From: CAWCUK01 sp963798775
GTDB taxonomy: Bacteria > Bacteroidota > Ignavibacteria > Ignavibacteriales > Ignavibacteriaceae
NCBI GenBank assembly: GCA_963798775.1
Contig: CAWCUK010000001.1
Span: 682,001 to 746,000, forward strand
DNA: 64,000 nucleotides
Reading direction: 5' to 3'
The notes under the pieces are model-generated. The model ran no database searches. It was not told the origin of the DNA and saw nothing but the letters and a program-made list of their open reading frames with translations. A program made the translations under genes and the position numbers. Shown here piece by piece: positions 54,912 to 64,000 of this stretch (positions are counted from its first letter, which is position 1; each line of letters begins with the position of its first letter).

Positions 54912-57210
54912 TTACTTCAACAGCATCATTTTCTTTGATACTTTGAAATCTCCGGCTTGTATAGAATATACATAAACACCGGAAGCTAATTTGGACGCGT
55001 CAAAACTAACTGTATAATTTCCGGCGCTTTTTGTTTCATTTAGTAAATTAGCAACTTCTCTTCCTAACATATCATAAACTTTCATTACAACTTTTTCTGT
55101 CTGAGGAATAGAGAATTTAATAGTTGTACTTGGGTTGAACGGGTTAGGATAATTTTGAGAAAGCTCAAAAGAACCAGGAATATTATTATTTTCTCTTTGA
55201 ACAGCACTCGGTACATCAAACCATTTTAAAGTTTGAACCTGCGGAGAAACGCTTGCTTCGCCAAACCAGTAATAATCAGGCTGTGTATCCACTGATAACG
55301 GATCAAATGAGAAGAAGGCAATTTTGTTACCTGCTGTAAGAGTGTGATGAGCTAAAACATTTACGTCTTGAACTTGAGCCGCACCGGCAACTCCGCGTGT
55401 TTCAGCGGTCATATCAACCTCAATACCTTGAGCAACATCAAAACCGTCAATCCAGTTTTGGAAATCACCGATTTCATATTCGGGATTATATACTAATGAA
55501 TCCGATGCTCCATTAGCTGATGTATCTTGGAAAGCAGTAAAAGCGTCATATAATGGGCCGCCTAATAATGAACCGCTTTACGGATGCAATAACGTAGGTA
55601 ATTCTTGTCCTGCGGTACCATCATAACTAACATCATTATAGCTGTGTGTAACACCTAGTATGTCAAATTCAAATGAACCGGCAGCAAAATCCATATCGAC
55701 GAAATGCATTCCTAGCACCTAAATATTCTTGACCCGCAAGCATATAATTTCTTGCCGGATCAGCGTTTAACCAAGCTCTAATTACATCATCATTGTAGAC
55801 AACAGGAGAAGGACTGGCTATTTCAATAATATTAGTATAATGGTTAACTAAATCTTCTGTTAACGCGCCGTATGACCATGTATCATGCGCGAAATCATAT
55901 TGTTCATATGTATCAGGATTTATTCCGAAATAATATGATACAGGATATCCACTTACGTCAGCATAACCATTGAATACAAGAAGAGTTGGTTTTGACGGTA
56001 GAAATATAGTATAGTTAAAAGTTTGTAAAGAAGTACTTGAATTTCCTAAAACATCAGTAGCTGAAATTTTATACCATACTTCGGTTCCGGGTTGTTGTCC
56101 AGGAATATCGGCAGAATAAACATCACCGTTTGCTGTCATAGCAACATCTGTAAAATTAGTACCGTCTGTACTGTATTGAAGCACCGCAGATGCAACACCG
56201 GCATCTCCACCGGAAGGATTATCATCAGTAATAGTAGCTTCAACAGTTCTTGCATTTGTAGAAGTAACAGTAGGTAAATCAGTAATATTTTCAATAGAAG
56301 GCGGTGTATCACCTGTTAAATCAACAGCTAAAACCATATCCCAGATATATTCTCTAGACCACCATCCGGCAGTTGTTAAATCATCATTGGTTCTGCCGTT
56401 TCTATAAAACTTCCAGCCCCAATATTTATCTGTTGCCTCAGCAAAAAGACCGATTCTATCATTAACTCCATGGTAATCAGCAGAAAGATTTGTTGCGACT
56501 ATACCAACAATATCTCCGCCTTGAACTTCAGGTTCAAAACCTAATGCCATCATATCTACCCATTGATATTCCGGATTGGTTGAAGTTGTAACTACTGGTG
56601 TAGTTGAAGCGCCCAATCCGCCATCACTCCAGAGATCTTCAGCAAACGGGAAAGTAGTTGGGCCATTTTCTCCGCCGTCTAAATTCACCCATTCTCCGGT
56701 AGCTTCTTCAGGTAACGCACCTATATCGTTGTATCCGTTTCCGTCAGCAGGATAATATCCCCACTGGGTAACGCCTGCGTTTTCCAGGTCATCTACGGTC
56801 CAGCCGCTAGCTTTAACTAATTTAACACTCATCTGAGTAGTTCCGGTAGCATTATCGGAAGCCGCGTATCCTATAGATTTAATGTTCATTGTAGTCGGGG
56901 CAACATACCATTGAATCATTACATCTTGACCGAACATACCAAAATTAGTATTCCAAGAGCCGCCTAACATTTTTCTATAGCTTAAGGTATCAATTTTACC
57001 TTGCACATTTGCAAATTGTTTAGGCTGCGGAACAATTTTATTTGTTTGCTGAGATTGATACTTGTTATTTACGGGGACTTTAATTGCCTCTAATTGTGAC
57101 TTCTTAATCAATTGAGAACCAATCGGCCGAAGCATTGGTCTTTCTTGAGCAAAAGCCATCATACTAAAAGCAAGTAGTACGAATAGTACAGTAGAAAGTT
57201 TGCGATGCAT
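54912..57210 (-). CDS. multi-domain T9SS cargo protein (one frameshift and one in-frame stop as read)
   Basis: Secreted protein of about 765 aa after repair. The signal peptide (MHRKLSTVLFVLLAFSMMAFAQ) is followed by a beta-rich N-terminal region (about 70-300). An Ig-like module (VEATITDDNPSGGDAGVASA, then YSADIPGQQPGTEVWYKISA) spans about 310-400. A domain beginning KPTLLVFNGYADV follows, and a type A T9SS tail ends it (NYPNPFNPSTTIKFSIP, VYDMLGREVANLL, KKMMLLK). The frame slips near 55690-55715; the continuing frame is open except for a TAA at 55578-55580, then runs to the tail. Both breaks look like sequence errors. No enzyme motif is visible. Confidence 0.75.
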
Positions 57211-57315
57211 AACGCTCTCCTTTTATATAGTGAAATAAGATTAATTTAAAATCTGTTTTGGTAATTAATACCAACCCCAAATGATAAATTACTTTTAAGT
57301 TGTAAATACTAAAAC

Positions 57316-57344
57316 AAAATACTATAACGGTGTTTTTTTGTCAA
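57316..57344 (-). promoter_or_regulatory. candidate promoter of the 765-aa T9SS protein gene
   Basis: Minus strand TTGACA (57339-57344), 17-base spacer, TATTTT (57316-57321), about 105 bases ahead of the ATG at 57210. The -35 is a perfect sigma70 consensus. Confidence 0.5.
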
Positions 57345-57422
57345 GTATTTTTTATTTGAAACATTTAATGTTTAGTTAATTTTTTTTACTAAAAATGTCA
57401 AGATACTAAATTTCCGCTTAAA

Positions 57423-59006
57423 TTATAATTTTACCGGATATACATTTTTTACGCCGCTTATTGATGAAATGGCCGTCACAACAGTTTCATCTAATTGGCT
57501 GTCTATATTAATTACTGTAAGAGCTTCATGTCCAGCTTCCAAACGGCCTAAAGAAAGTCCGGCAATATTAATATTAGCCTCGGCTAAAATTTTCCCTACA
57601 TTAGCTAACATTCCGGGTTTATCTATATTAGAATAGAAAAGCATATAACCTTCGGGGTTAACTTCAAGATGGAAATTATCAATGTTCACAATTCTAATTT
57701 CATTATTTCCGAATACTGTTCCCGCTAAAGAATGCTCTTCTTTCTCGGTTTCAACATGCACTGTAAGTAAATTAGCATAATTCTGATTAGACCCGGATTT
57801 GGTTTCATTGATAATTATTCCCATTTCTTTTGCTAAGAACGGAGCATTAATATAGTTCACAAGCTCGGAAAGGCGATTTGATAAGAATCCTTTTAATAAA
57901 GCGGCGGATAGAAGGCTGGTTGCTGTATGTAAAAGTTCACCGCTGTAATTTATGTTTATTTGTTTCAACTGCCCTTTTATAAGTTGTGCGTGCAGAGCGC
58001 CAAGATTTTCCGCTAATTTTACAAACGGGACCAGTTCTTTATTTCCGGCAGATTCTACAGCGGCTGCGTTTACAGCTCCTCTAACTCCTTTTTGATTAAA
58101 CATATCTACCATTTGTTCGGCAATTTGAATCGCGACCTTTTCCTGCGCTTCTTCGGTAGACGCGCCTAAATGAGGAGTTGTAACAATTTTGGGATTTTGA
58201 ACTAACGGATTATCGGCGGCAGGCGGTTCTTTCAAATATACGTCAAAGGCAGCACCGGATACTTTTCCGCTTTCAACAGCTTTAACCAAATCATCTTCAT
58301 TAACTATTCCGCCTCTGGCACAGTTAATTACTTTAACTCCGTCTTTGCATTTAGCAAAAGTTTTTTCAGATAAAATATTTTTTGTTTCATCATTTAATGG
58401 TACATGCACCGTAATAATATCGGATTGCTTATAAATCTCCTCAAGATCGACGAGTTTAAGATTTAATTTAGCGGCAATTTCTTCAGAGAGTACCGGATCA
58501 TATCCAATTACATTCATTCCGAATGCTTTTGATCTTGCGGCAACTTCCCGTCCTATTTTACCTAATCCAATTATTCCTAAAGTTTTTCCTAGAAGTTCTG
58601 TTCCTTTATATTTTTTCCTATCCCAGCGCCCTTCTCTTAAAGATTGATTTGCCTGAGGAGTATTTCTGCACATCGAGAGCATTAATGCCATTGTGTGTTC
58701 GGCGGTGGAAACTGTATTACCGCCGGGAGTATTCATAACAATTATTCCTTTTCGTGTAGCGGCTTCAAGATTTATATTATCTACACCGGCACCCGCACGT
58801 CCAATAACTTCCATTTTATCCATTAAAGTTATCAGTTCAGGAGTTACTTTAGTTTCGCTCCTTACAATTAGTCCGTTATAATCTTTAATTACTTTTTCAA
58901 TTTCCTCTTTCTGCATTCCTGGTTTATATGTAACTTCATAACCGGCAGCCTCTAAAATACCGACACATTTTTTATCAACTGCGTCAGTAACAATAATTTT
59001 TTTCAT
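57423..59006 (-). CDS. serA: D-3-phosphoglycerate dehydrogenase
   Basis: First enzyme of serine synthesis, oxidising 3-phosphoglycerate with NAD+. It is the long 527-aa form. VIGRAGAGVDNINLEAATRK is near residue 67, the Rossmann GIIGLGKIGREVA near 143, catalytic Arg (NCARGGIVNEDDL) near 230, Glu (DVYLKEPP) and His (TPHLGASTEEAQ) near 280. The intermediate substrate-binding domain (about 315-450) and a C-terminal ACT domain (DKPGMLANVGKILAEANINI) follow, so serine feedback is possible. Downstream of trxA in the same direction. A shorter paralog lies at 26678-27874. Confidence 0.96.
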   Translation of the reverse strand: MKKIIVTDAVDKKCVGILEAAGYEVTYKPGMQKEEIEKVIKDYNGLIVRSETKVTPELITLMDKMEVIGRAGAGVDNINLEAATRKGIIVMNTPGGNTVSTAEHTMALMLSMCRNTPQANQSLREGRWDRKKYKGTELLGKTLGIIGLGKIGREVAARSKAFGMNVIGYDPVLSEEIAAKLNLKLVDLEEIYKQSDIITVHVPLNDETKNILSEKTFAKCKDGVKVINCARGGIVNEDDLVKAVESGKVSGAAFDVYLKEPPAADNPLVQNPKIVTTPHLGASTEEAQEKVAIQIAEQMVDMFNQKGVRGAVNAAAVESAGNKELVPFVKLAENLGALHAQLIKGQLKQININYSGELLHTATSLLSAALLKGFLSNRLSELVNYINAPFLAKEMGIIINETKSGSNQNYANLLTVHVETEKEEHSLAGTVFGNNEIRIVNIDNFHLEVNPEGYMLFYSNIDKPGMLANVGKILAEANINIAGLSLGRLEAGHEALTVINIDSQLDETVVTAISSISGVKNVYPVKL

Positions 59007-59050
59007 AATAACAAATTCTTTTTTTACAGATTAAAATAAATGATCTAAAA

Positions 59051-59371
59051 TTAAATGGCGGAATTTAATTTTTGAACAATTTGGGTTTTAGGAACCGCTC
59101 CAATAATTGTATCTTTTAATTTGCCGTCTTTAAAGATTAATAAAGTAGGAATACTTCTAACACCAAATTTTATTGCTGTCTGCTGATTATTATCAACATC
59201 TAATTTTCCTATTTTAGCTTTACCCTCATATTCGGAAGCAAGTTCTTCAACAATCGGAGCAATCATACGGCACGGGCCGCACCAGGTAGCCCAAAAATCT
59301 ATTAGTACCGGTTGATTAGAATTTATTACTTCTTGTTCAAAATTGTCATCTGTAATAGTTATTGGTTTCAT
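59051..59371 (-). CDS. trxA: thioredoxin
   Basis: Cytoplasmic disulfide reductase of 106 aa, with the active site WATWCGPCRM near residue 28 and the cis-Pro loop VRSIPTLLIFKDGK near residue 72. No signal peptide. It lies 17 bases downstream of the SDR gene and 44 bases upstream of serA on the same strand. Confidence 0.96.
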   Translation of the reverse strand: MKPITITDDNFEQEVINSNQPVLIDFWATWCGPCRMIAPIVEELASEYEGKAKIGKLDVDNNQQTAIKFGVRSIPTLLIFKDGKLKDTIIGAVPKTQIVQKLNSAI

Positions 59372-59387
59372 TTCTAAAAGTCCTTAA

Positions 59388-60229
59388 TTAAAAATTAAAA
59401 GTTTTATCATTTGTCTCCCCCTGTCCCACAAAATTAACAACATCCTCGCCGCCGTCTGCATTTATTATTCCGCCCGAAATCCATTCTCCGCCATCTTTAC
59501 AAAATAATGAAATTACTTTTGCTACATCTTCAGGAGTGGTTAATCTGTTTCGGGGATTTTTCCTTCTGGCTACTTCAATCATTGGGATGTTGCCGGGAAT
59601 TTTTCTTAACGCGGGAGTATCAGTTACGCCGGCCATTATAGCATTTACGGAAACATTAAGAAAACCTAGCTCTACAGAAAGTTGCCGTACGTGAGATTCG
59701 AGAGCGGCTTTGGCTGCCGAAACTGCGCCGTAAAACGGAATAGCCGAATGACCGCCTGAACTAGTCATCGCAAAAATTCTTGCTTTTTCAGCCAATAGAT
59801 TATTTACCACTAAATCTTGCACCCAATAAACTAAAGAGTGCGCCATAACATCCAGCGTCATTTCCATTTGAGCTTTATTTAAAGTTGGTTGGTTATCGGC
59901 GGATACAAATGGTTTTAAACTTCCGAAAGCTAAAGAATGCATTAATACTTTTACCAGAGCTTTACCATCAGACATTTCTTTTAACTCTGTTATTATCTCT
60001 TACGCTTAGCCGCGTCAGCCGCATTAACATTAAAGAATTTATATTTAGCTCCGTGAGATTCTATTATTTTGGTAATTTTTTCTACATTAGGCATAGTTAC
60101 TTGCCTGTCCAGATGTATGCCGAAAATATTATAACCGTCTTCAGCTAATTTAACAGCAGCTGCTTCTCCAAACCCAGATGACGCGCCAAGTATAACTGCC
60201 CAATAATTCTGATTATCACTCTGTTTCAT
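59388..60229 (-). CDS. SDR-family oxidoreductase, possibly enoyl-ACP reductase-like (one frameshift as read)
   Basis: Reconstructed as about 280 aa. The NAD(P) motif is a variant (ILGASSGFGEAAAVKLAEDG near residue 14). The catalytic segment has TSSGGHSAIPFYGAVSAAK (Tyr and Lys), followed by VNAIMAGVTDTPA and the C-terminal WISGGIINADGGED. The middle part (LMHSLAFGSLKPFVSADNQ) recalls the FabI/FabL enoyl reductases, although the YxxxSAAK spacing is that of classical SDRs. The frame slips at 59995-60005 (DAAKR in one frame, IITELKEMSDGKALVK in the other). Upstream of trxA and serA, with its own promoter candidate. Confidence 0.75.
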
Positions 60230-60275
60230 TATTTATTAAACTTCCTTCTGCTAGTTAGATTAATTTAGAATGCAA

Positions 60276-60304
60276 ATAATACAAAATAGCGAGAAGTTAT
60301 ACAA
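60276..60304 (-). promoter_or_regulatory. candidate promoter of the SDR-trxA-serA operon
   Basis: Minus strand TTGTAT (60299-60304), 17-base spacer, TATTAT (60276-60281), with the first ATG at 60229 about 47 bases downstream. It falls in the 196-base gap after dnaE. Confidence 0.45.
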
Positions 60305-60425
60305 CTGTTATAAATGATAAATGAATCACAAAAATAATTTGTTTGAATATTTATGAATGTATCTAATATACATGATGTATAAGGTTCTATCATACTTTAT
60401 AATTATTCAGGTTTTTTGGCGGTTC

Positions 60426-63400
60426 CTATTTCTTGCTTAACAGTAAAGATTCTTCCCCTAATAAAGCTATTATTTCGGCTATAAATTCGTTAGTAACTTT
60501 TACGCGTGTATCTTTAAGGAAAAATAGTCTCGGTTTAGAGCCATTGTCTCCGAGGTGAATATATAAAGGTAAATTTCCTTTATATTTTTCAAAGAGAGGT
60601 TTTAATTTTATTATCGCGTCGGCAGCTATTTTATCCTTTTCAATACAAACCTTAACACTTTGTGTAAATTTATCGGCGGATTCTTCTAATGGAATTACTT
60701 CTTCAATATGAAGTTTAATTGCATCGCCGCTGCTTTCAGGCCTTCCTGCCATAAAAACACATTCTTCTTCTTTTATATGTTCACTAAATTTTTCATAGAC
60801 TTTGGAAAACATTAAGCATTCGCACGAGCCGGAAAAATCATCAAGAGTAAAGAATGCCATTGTTTTACCGGATTTATCAATTTTAGTTTTTAGATTTGTA
60901 ATTACACCGCAAGCCCGCACAACATCCATATTTTCAAGTTTATCGGTTTCACCAAGATGAATTGTGGCGAACGATTTATATTCAATTTCATATTTTCTTA
61001 AAGGATGGCCGGTAACATAAAATCCCATTACTTCTCTTTCTTTTGCCAATTGCTCTTTTTGTGTCCAGTCGGTAATAATGTTAAGCTGCGGCTCGGTTAT
61101 TTTCACTTCTTCTGCAATTCCGCCGAACAAACTATTTTCCGCCGATAATTTTGAATTTCTTGCCTTACTTCCAAAATCAAGAGCATCTTCAATTGAGTTA
61201 AAAAGTGTCGCTCTTCTTTTATCGATACTGTCAAACGCGCCTGCAAGAACTAAGCCTTCCAGAGTTCTCTTATTTACAATTCTAGTATCAACTTTAGTAC
61301 AGAAATCAAAAATGCTTGTAAAATCACGGCCCAACTTCTGCTCGGCTTCTCATAATTTCTTCAACAGCAGGAATTCCTACATTTTTAATTGCTGACATAC
61401 CAAAACGAATTTTCCCGTCTTCAACATCAAAATAAACTGAAGGACTGTTAACATCGGGAGGAAGAACTTTTATTTTTAATTTTCTGCAGTCTTCTAAAAA
61501 ATTCGTAACTTTATCAGTATTGCCGAATTCGTTAGTTAAGTTTGCAGCAAGAAATTCCGCAGTGTAATGAGCTTTTAAATAAGCTGTTTGATACGCTACA
61601 AAACTATATGCAACCGCATGGCTTTTATTAAAACCGTAATTCGCAAATTTATCAATCGCTTCAAAAATTTCTTCAGCGGCTTTTTTAGGAATTTTATTTT
61701 GAACGGCGCCCTCAACAAATTTTACTTTTTGTTCCTTCATTGCCTTAAGATCTTTTTTACCCATCGCTCTGCGGAGAATATCAGCTTCGGCAAGGCTCAT
61801 TCCGCCGGCTTTATTGGCAATTTGAATTACTTGTTCCTGGTAAACAATAATTCCGTATGTTTCTTTTAGAATCGGTTCTAAGAACGGGATGAAGATATTC
61901 AACTTCTTTTTCACCGAATTTTCTATCGATAAAATCATCAATAAATTCCATAGGACCCGGGCGGTAAAGAGCGTTCATTGCGGCAAGATCATTTAAACTT
62001 GTAGGTTTTAGTTTTTTTAAATATTCCCTCATTGGGCCGGATTCAAACTGGAACACGCCGGTTGTTTGTCCCTTTGAAAAAAGCTGGTATGTTTTTTCAT
62101 CATCCAAAGGAACTTTGTCAATATCAATATCAACATTATGATTTTTTTTAATAAGATATAAAGCATCCCGGATAATTGTTAAAGTTCGAAGGCCCAGAAA
62201 ATCCATTTTCAGAAGTCCGAAACCTTCAATCTCTTTCATGTTGAACTGAGTAACAATATCGGTTCCCGGAAGCTTGTGTTGCAAGCGGGACATAATTGCT
62301 AACATCTTCGGGAGTAATAACAACTCCGGCGGCATGTTTGGAAGAATTGCGGTTCATTCCTTCCAGAACTTTAGCGTATTTTATTAAATTCTGAATATCG
62401 GGATCATTGGATTCTTTTACCCATTTTAATTCCGGAACTTCATTTAATGCCTGTTCAATTGAAAAAACTTTTCCGAATTTTGAAGGAATAAATTTGGTAA
62501 TTTTATTTACAATAGGAATCGGAATTTTAAGAACACGCGCAACATCCCTAATTACTGCTTTTGATGATAATCTGTTAAAAGTTATAATTTGGCTTACGCA
62601 ATGGTTGCCGTATTTTTCACGTACATAATCAATAACTTCGCCTCGTTTATCATCAGCAAAATCAACGTCAATATCGGGCATTGATTTTCTGTGCAGGATT
62701 TAAAAATCTTTCAAAAAGAAGATTATAATCAAGCGGATTTATATTTGTAATGCCGAGTGTATAGGCAACTAAACTTCCCGCCGCGCTTCCTCGCCCCGGC
62801 CCAACGGGAATATTCATACTTTTGGAAGAATTGATAAAATCCTGAACAATTAAAAAATATCCGGAAAATCCCATTTTTTTAATTGTATCAATTTCAAAAC
62901 TAAAACGCTCTTCGACTTCAGGCGTAACTTCTTTTAATTTCTTATGAAGACCTTCGCGTGCGAGAAGTTCAAAATAATCATCTAAAGTTTTTGCGGGAGA
63001 ATCTTCCGGAATAGGAAATTTCGGATAATGATGTCCTTCGAAATCTAAATTTAAATCTATTTTCTCATCTATCTCAAGAGTATTTTCGATAGCGCCGTTA
63101 TACTTTTTAAAAAGATTTATCATTTCATCCGGCAGATTTAAAATAAACTTGATCTGTACCGTAACGTAACTGCCTGTAATCCTGCCCATTTTTATCTGAG
63201 AGAAGCAGAAGGATATTATGTGCAATCGCATGTTCTTGTTCAATATAATGGCAGTCGTTTGTAGCAACTAATTTAATCCCCAATTCTTTTGAAAGTTTCG
63301 GCATTCCTTCCAGAATAGGTTTATCAACATCCATCTCATGATCTTGAATTTCGAGATAAAAATCATCCCCAAAAATTTCTTTATAAAGTTATTGCCATTT

Positions 63401-63893
63401 CTCTTGCTTTATCATAATTATTATTTACAAGATGAGTTGAAACAACTCCGCCCGCGCAAGCGGAAGTGCAAATTAAACCTTCACTGATATTTTCTAAGCA
63501 GTTCAAGATCAATTCTCGGTTTATAATAAAATCCTTCCGTATGGCCGAGAGTAGAAAGCTTTGTTAAATTTTTATAACCTTCTTTATTTTTTGCGAGAAG
63601 AATTAAATGATTGTAATGCTTAGCTCTTTTCTTTGTGCCGATCTCAGATTTTCCCCTGTCGAAACGGCTGCCTTCCGTTACAACATAAGCTTCCATCCCA
63701 ATAATCGGTTTTATTCCTTCTTTTTTTGCTTTTTTATAAAACTCGGCAACACCGTACATAACTCCATGATCGGTTAAGCAGCGACAGATTTCATATTATT
63801 TTTTTTTGCGGCTTTAACAAGATCGTCAACGGTACAGGCGCCGTCTTGAAGGCTGTAATGAGTATGATTATGTAGATGGATAAATTCAGACAT
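60426..63893 (-). CDS. dnaE: DNA polymerase III subunit alpha (many frameshifts as read)
   Basis: Replicative polymerase catalytic subunit, reconstructed at about 1155 aa from an ATG at 63893 (SEFIHLHNHTHYSLQDGA, the PHP domain). The order of domains is normal: PHP (LTDHGVMYGVAEFYKKAKKE, VATNDCHYIEQEHAIAHN), palm with GPGRGSAAGSLVAYT and the catalytic MPDIDVDFADDKRG, fingers (LKMDFLGLRTLTIIRDAL, ALYRPGPMEFIDDFI), tandem HhH, then the OB fold (VRACGVITNLKTKIDKSG). About eight indels cut it, near 63780, 63485, 63390, 63130-63180, 62693, 62280, 61900 and 61330. An essential gene with all motifs present points to uncorrected sequence errors, not decay. Confidence 0.92.
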
Positions 63894-64000
63894 CGTAGCT
63901 CTTATTTAAGAAAGTTATAAAATAAACGCGGTAAAAATAAAAATGCGTGTTAGCCAGTTTAATTAAATTTTTATTCTTTTTGAAGATATAAATAAAAATA
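63894..64000. other. region upstream of dnaE
   Basis: 107 AT-rich bases to the window edge. Probably holds the dnaE promoter, but no convincing -35/-10 pair is visible. A weak AAGAG precedes the ATG. Confidence 0.4.

Noticed and set aside
55578..55580. Alternative genetic code with TAA as sense
   Set aside because: TAA ends most genes here normally, including serA, dapF and the ATP synthase genes.
60426..63893. Programmed frameshifting or recoding in dnaE
   Set aside because: The breaks are too many and differ in kind. Programmed sites would be few and shared with relatives.
1..64000. CRISPR arrays, transposases, phage genes or defence systems
   Set aside because: I found no regularly spaced repeats, no transposase or integrase motifs and no terminal repeats. 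Short inverted repeats all behave as terminators or 3' hairpins.

Overview
The window is AT-rich bacterial chromosome, almost certainly from the Bacteroidota/Chlorobi (FCB) branch and most likely an Ignavibacteria-type organism. Evidence for this: several secreted proteins end in a type IX secretion (T9SS) type A sorting domain with the YPNPFNP motif; there is a PorV/PorQ-family barrel, two TonB-dependent receptors with carboxypeptidase-like N-terminal domains, and two GWxTD-domain proteins; the tmRNA tag reads GESNYALAA; and the ATP synthase cluster lacks atpD and atpC. This is ordinary chromosome. I see no prophage, insertion sequence, CRISPR array or defence island.

Layout. Nearly all genes lie on the minus strand. 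1-7.5 kb: a truncated TonB receptor, an FG-GAP repeat T9SS cargo protein, two TPR membrane proteins, tRNA-Arg(CCG), a small outer-membrane barrel and a PHP-domain protein. 7.8-15 kb: dapF, tmRNA, a cobalamin adenosyltransferase with ygfZ, an M20 peptidase and two lipoproteins. 15.2-17.6 kb (plus): a tandem pair of LptF/LptG-type LPS export permeases. 17.6-23.3 kb: cell-envelope proteins (DUF5723-like barrel, lipoproteins, a T9SS cargo protein, DUF3467 and TPR proteins). 23.5-27.9 kb (plus): adenosine deaminase, a small unknown protein, urocanate hydratase and a phosphoglycerate-dehydrogenase-like enzyme. 28-39 kb: a long housekeeping run transcribed as M23 peptidase, bactofilin, AtpZ, AtpI-like, atpB, atpE, atpF, atpH, atpA, atpG, ffh, rpsP, khpA, rimM, trmD, rplS, closed by a strong terminator. 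39-47.7 kb: tsaC, a GT9 glycosyltransferase, an LpxL-type acyltransferase, two GWxTD proteins flanking a GT39/TPR membrane protein, and a PorV-like barrel. 47.8-57.2 kb: a 1090-aa secreted protein, a TonB receptor, a DUF4397 lipoprotein and a multi-domain T9SS cargo protein. 57.4-63.9 kb: serA, trxA, an SDR reductase and dnaE.

How they fit together: envelope biogenesis dominates (LPS transport and lipid A acylation, a cell-shape module of M23 peptidase plus bactofilin, T9SS export), next to the core translation and targeting genes and the F1Fo motor.

Sequence quality matters here. At least twelve genes are interrupted by small indels, including essential single-copy genes (dnaE in about eight places; ffh, atpA, atpB, trmD, rimM). 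The pattern is that of uncorrected assembly errors, not gene decay. For these genes I give the reconstructed full span and say where the frame breaks. Candidate sigma70-like promoters with 17-base spacers and many minus-strand hairpin terminators are also listed.
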